Shown here: positions 6,601 to 7,184 of the stretch, piece after piece
How the letters are laid out: the number at the start of each line of letters is the position of its first letter
Numbering within the stretch: the stretch's first letter is position 1
Origin: an uncultured bacterium
GTDB taxonomy: Bacteria > Desulfobacterota > Binatia > HRBIN30
Assembly (NCBI GenBank): GCA_937975525.1
Contig: CALJUJ010000684.1
Location: 1-7,184, forward strand
Length of the DNA stretch: 7,184 nt
Reading direction: 5' to 3'
Made by a program: the position numbers and the translations under genes
The notes under the pieces: model-generated
Seen by the model: only the letters and a program-made list of their open reading frames with translations
What the model was told of the DNA's origin: nothing
Databases searched by the model: none

Positions 6601-7184
6601 ATGCAGGTGACGAGCGACGCGACCACGCGCGGCCGACAGATGCTGTTCGGCGGCTTCTTCTTCACCGTGTTGCTGTTCCTGCTCTATCAGTTCTACCTCG
6701 TCTTTTCGTTCTTCCTGGTCCCCCTGTCCTGGGCGGGCCTCCTGGCCTTGGTGTTCTATCCTTTGTACGCGGCGACCGTGCGCCTGCTGCGCGGACGCGA
6801 GGGTCTCGCCGCGCTGTCGTTCACGCTGCTCGTCATCCTCGGGGTCATCGTACCGACGATCTTCTTTTCGGTGCTTCTCACGCGCGAGTCGGTGGTGTTC
6901 GTTCAAGAGGTGCGCGACGCCTATGCTTCGGGCGAGATCGCCGAGTGGCTGCAGTCGTTGAAGGAGTCACTTCCGGGCCGGATCTGGGAGCGGCTGGCGC
7001 CGGTACTGCGCGAATGGAAGGTCGATCCGGCGACGGTCGGCCTGCGGGCCGGCGATACCGTCAGCAAGTTCCTCGTCTCCCAGGTCGGCCTGCTCGCCAC
7101 CAACGCGCTGCGCTTCGTCGGCAACTTCTTTCTCGTCGCCTTCGCGCTGTTCTTCTGCTTCCGCGACGGCGAGCGCATGGTGCG
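6601..7184 (+). CDS. AI-2E family transporter (PerM/UPF0118-type membrane protein), 3'-partial
   Basis: 194 complete codons, open to the right edge; the family is usually about 350 residues, so roughly half is present. Two or three close hydrophobic helices (about 14-36, 38-60 and 69-93) are followed by a hydrophilic amphipathic domain (94-165). A further helix follows at about 170-187 (LRFVGNFFLVAFALFFCF), then the cytoplasmic turn RDGERM. PLSWAGLLALVFYPLYAATVRLLRGR (41-66) and the IVPTIFFSVLL end of the next helix (83-93), then VVFVQEV, match the pattern of PF01594. Family members are linked to autoinducer-2 export, Na+/H+ antiport or unknown transport; the substrate here is not determinable. 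Frame, helices and the ribosome site all support the call. It is transcribed divergently from the methyltransferase. Confidence 0.88.
   Translation, partial: MQVTSDATTRGRQMLFGGFFFTVLLFLLYQFYLVFSFFLVPLSWAGLLALVFYPLYAATVRLLRGREGLAALSFTLLVILGVIVPTIFFSVLLTRESVVFVQEVRDAYASGEIAEWLQSLKESLPGRIWERLAPVLREWKVDPATVGLRAGDTVSKFLVSQVGLLATNALRFVGNFFLVAFALFFCFRDGERMV

Overview
The window is gene-dense, very GC-rich DNA from a Gram-negative bacterium. The outer-membrane lineage is inferred from apolipoprotein N-acyltransferase (Lnt), a DUF1207-type exported protein and GDP-mannose 4,6-dehydratase. Gene content and style fit a deltaproteobacterial-grade or Binatota-like organism, but the sequence alone does not settle this. 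I see no RNA genes, CRISPR array, insertion sequence or phage genes.

Layout. Positions 1-1529 (+) carry the 3' part of lnt, cut by the left edge. Its frame runs through a hairpin/tandem repeat at 1282-1367 and then 99 bp into the convergent neighbour. From 6498 down to 1431 (-) lies a compact, probably co-transcribed run. In transcription order it holds an exported class I methyltransferase, an alpha/beta hydrolase split in two by an in-frame TGA, GDP-mannose 4,6-dehydratase (gmd), a 12-TM major facilitator transporter, and a DUF1207 protein. Junctions are a 4-bp ATGA overlap, TGA-ATG with no gap, then 4, 75 and 46 nt gaps. A short divergent promoter region (6499-6600) separates this run from an AI-2E/PerM-family membrane protein (+, from 6601), which is cut by the right edge.

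How the genes may work together. Most products act at or beyond the inner membrane: Lnt completes lipoprotein acylation, Gmd supplies a deoxysugar nucleotide for surface glycans, the MFS protein and the AI-2E-type protein are inner-membrane transporters, and the DUF1207 protein and methyltransferase carry signal peptides. No single pathway links them on the evidence here.

The main anomalies are signs of gene decay or remodelling rather than a new system. One is a hydrolase whose two halves share one frame and are separated only by TGA. The other is an Lnt whose C-terminus appears to have lost a short conserved segment, and whose natural stop is replaced by repeat-encoded sequence.
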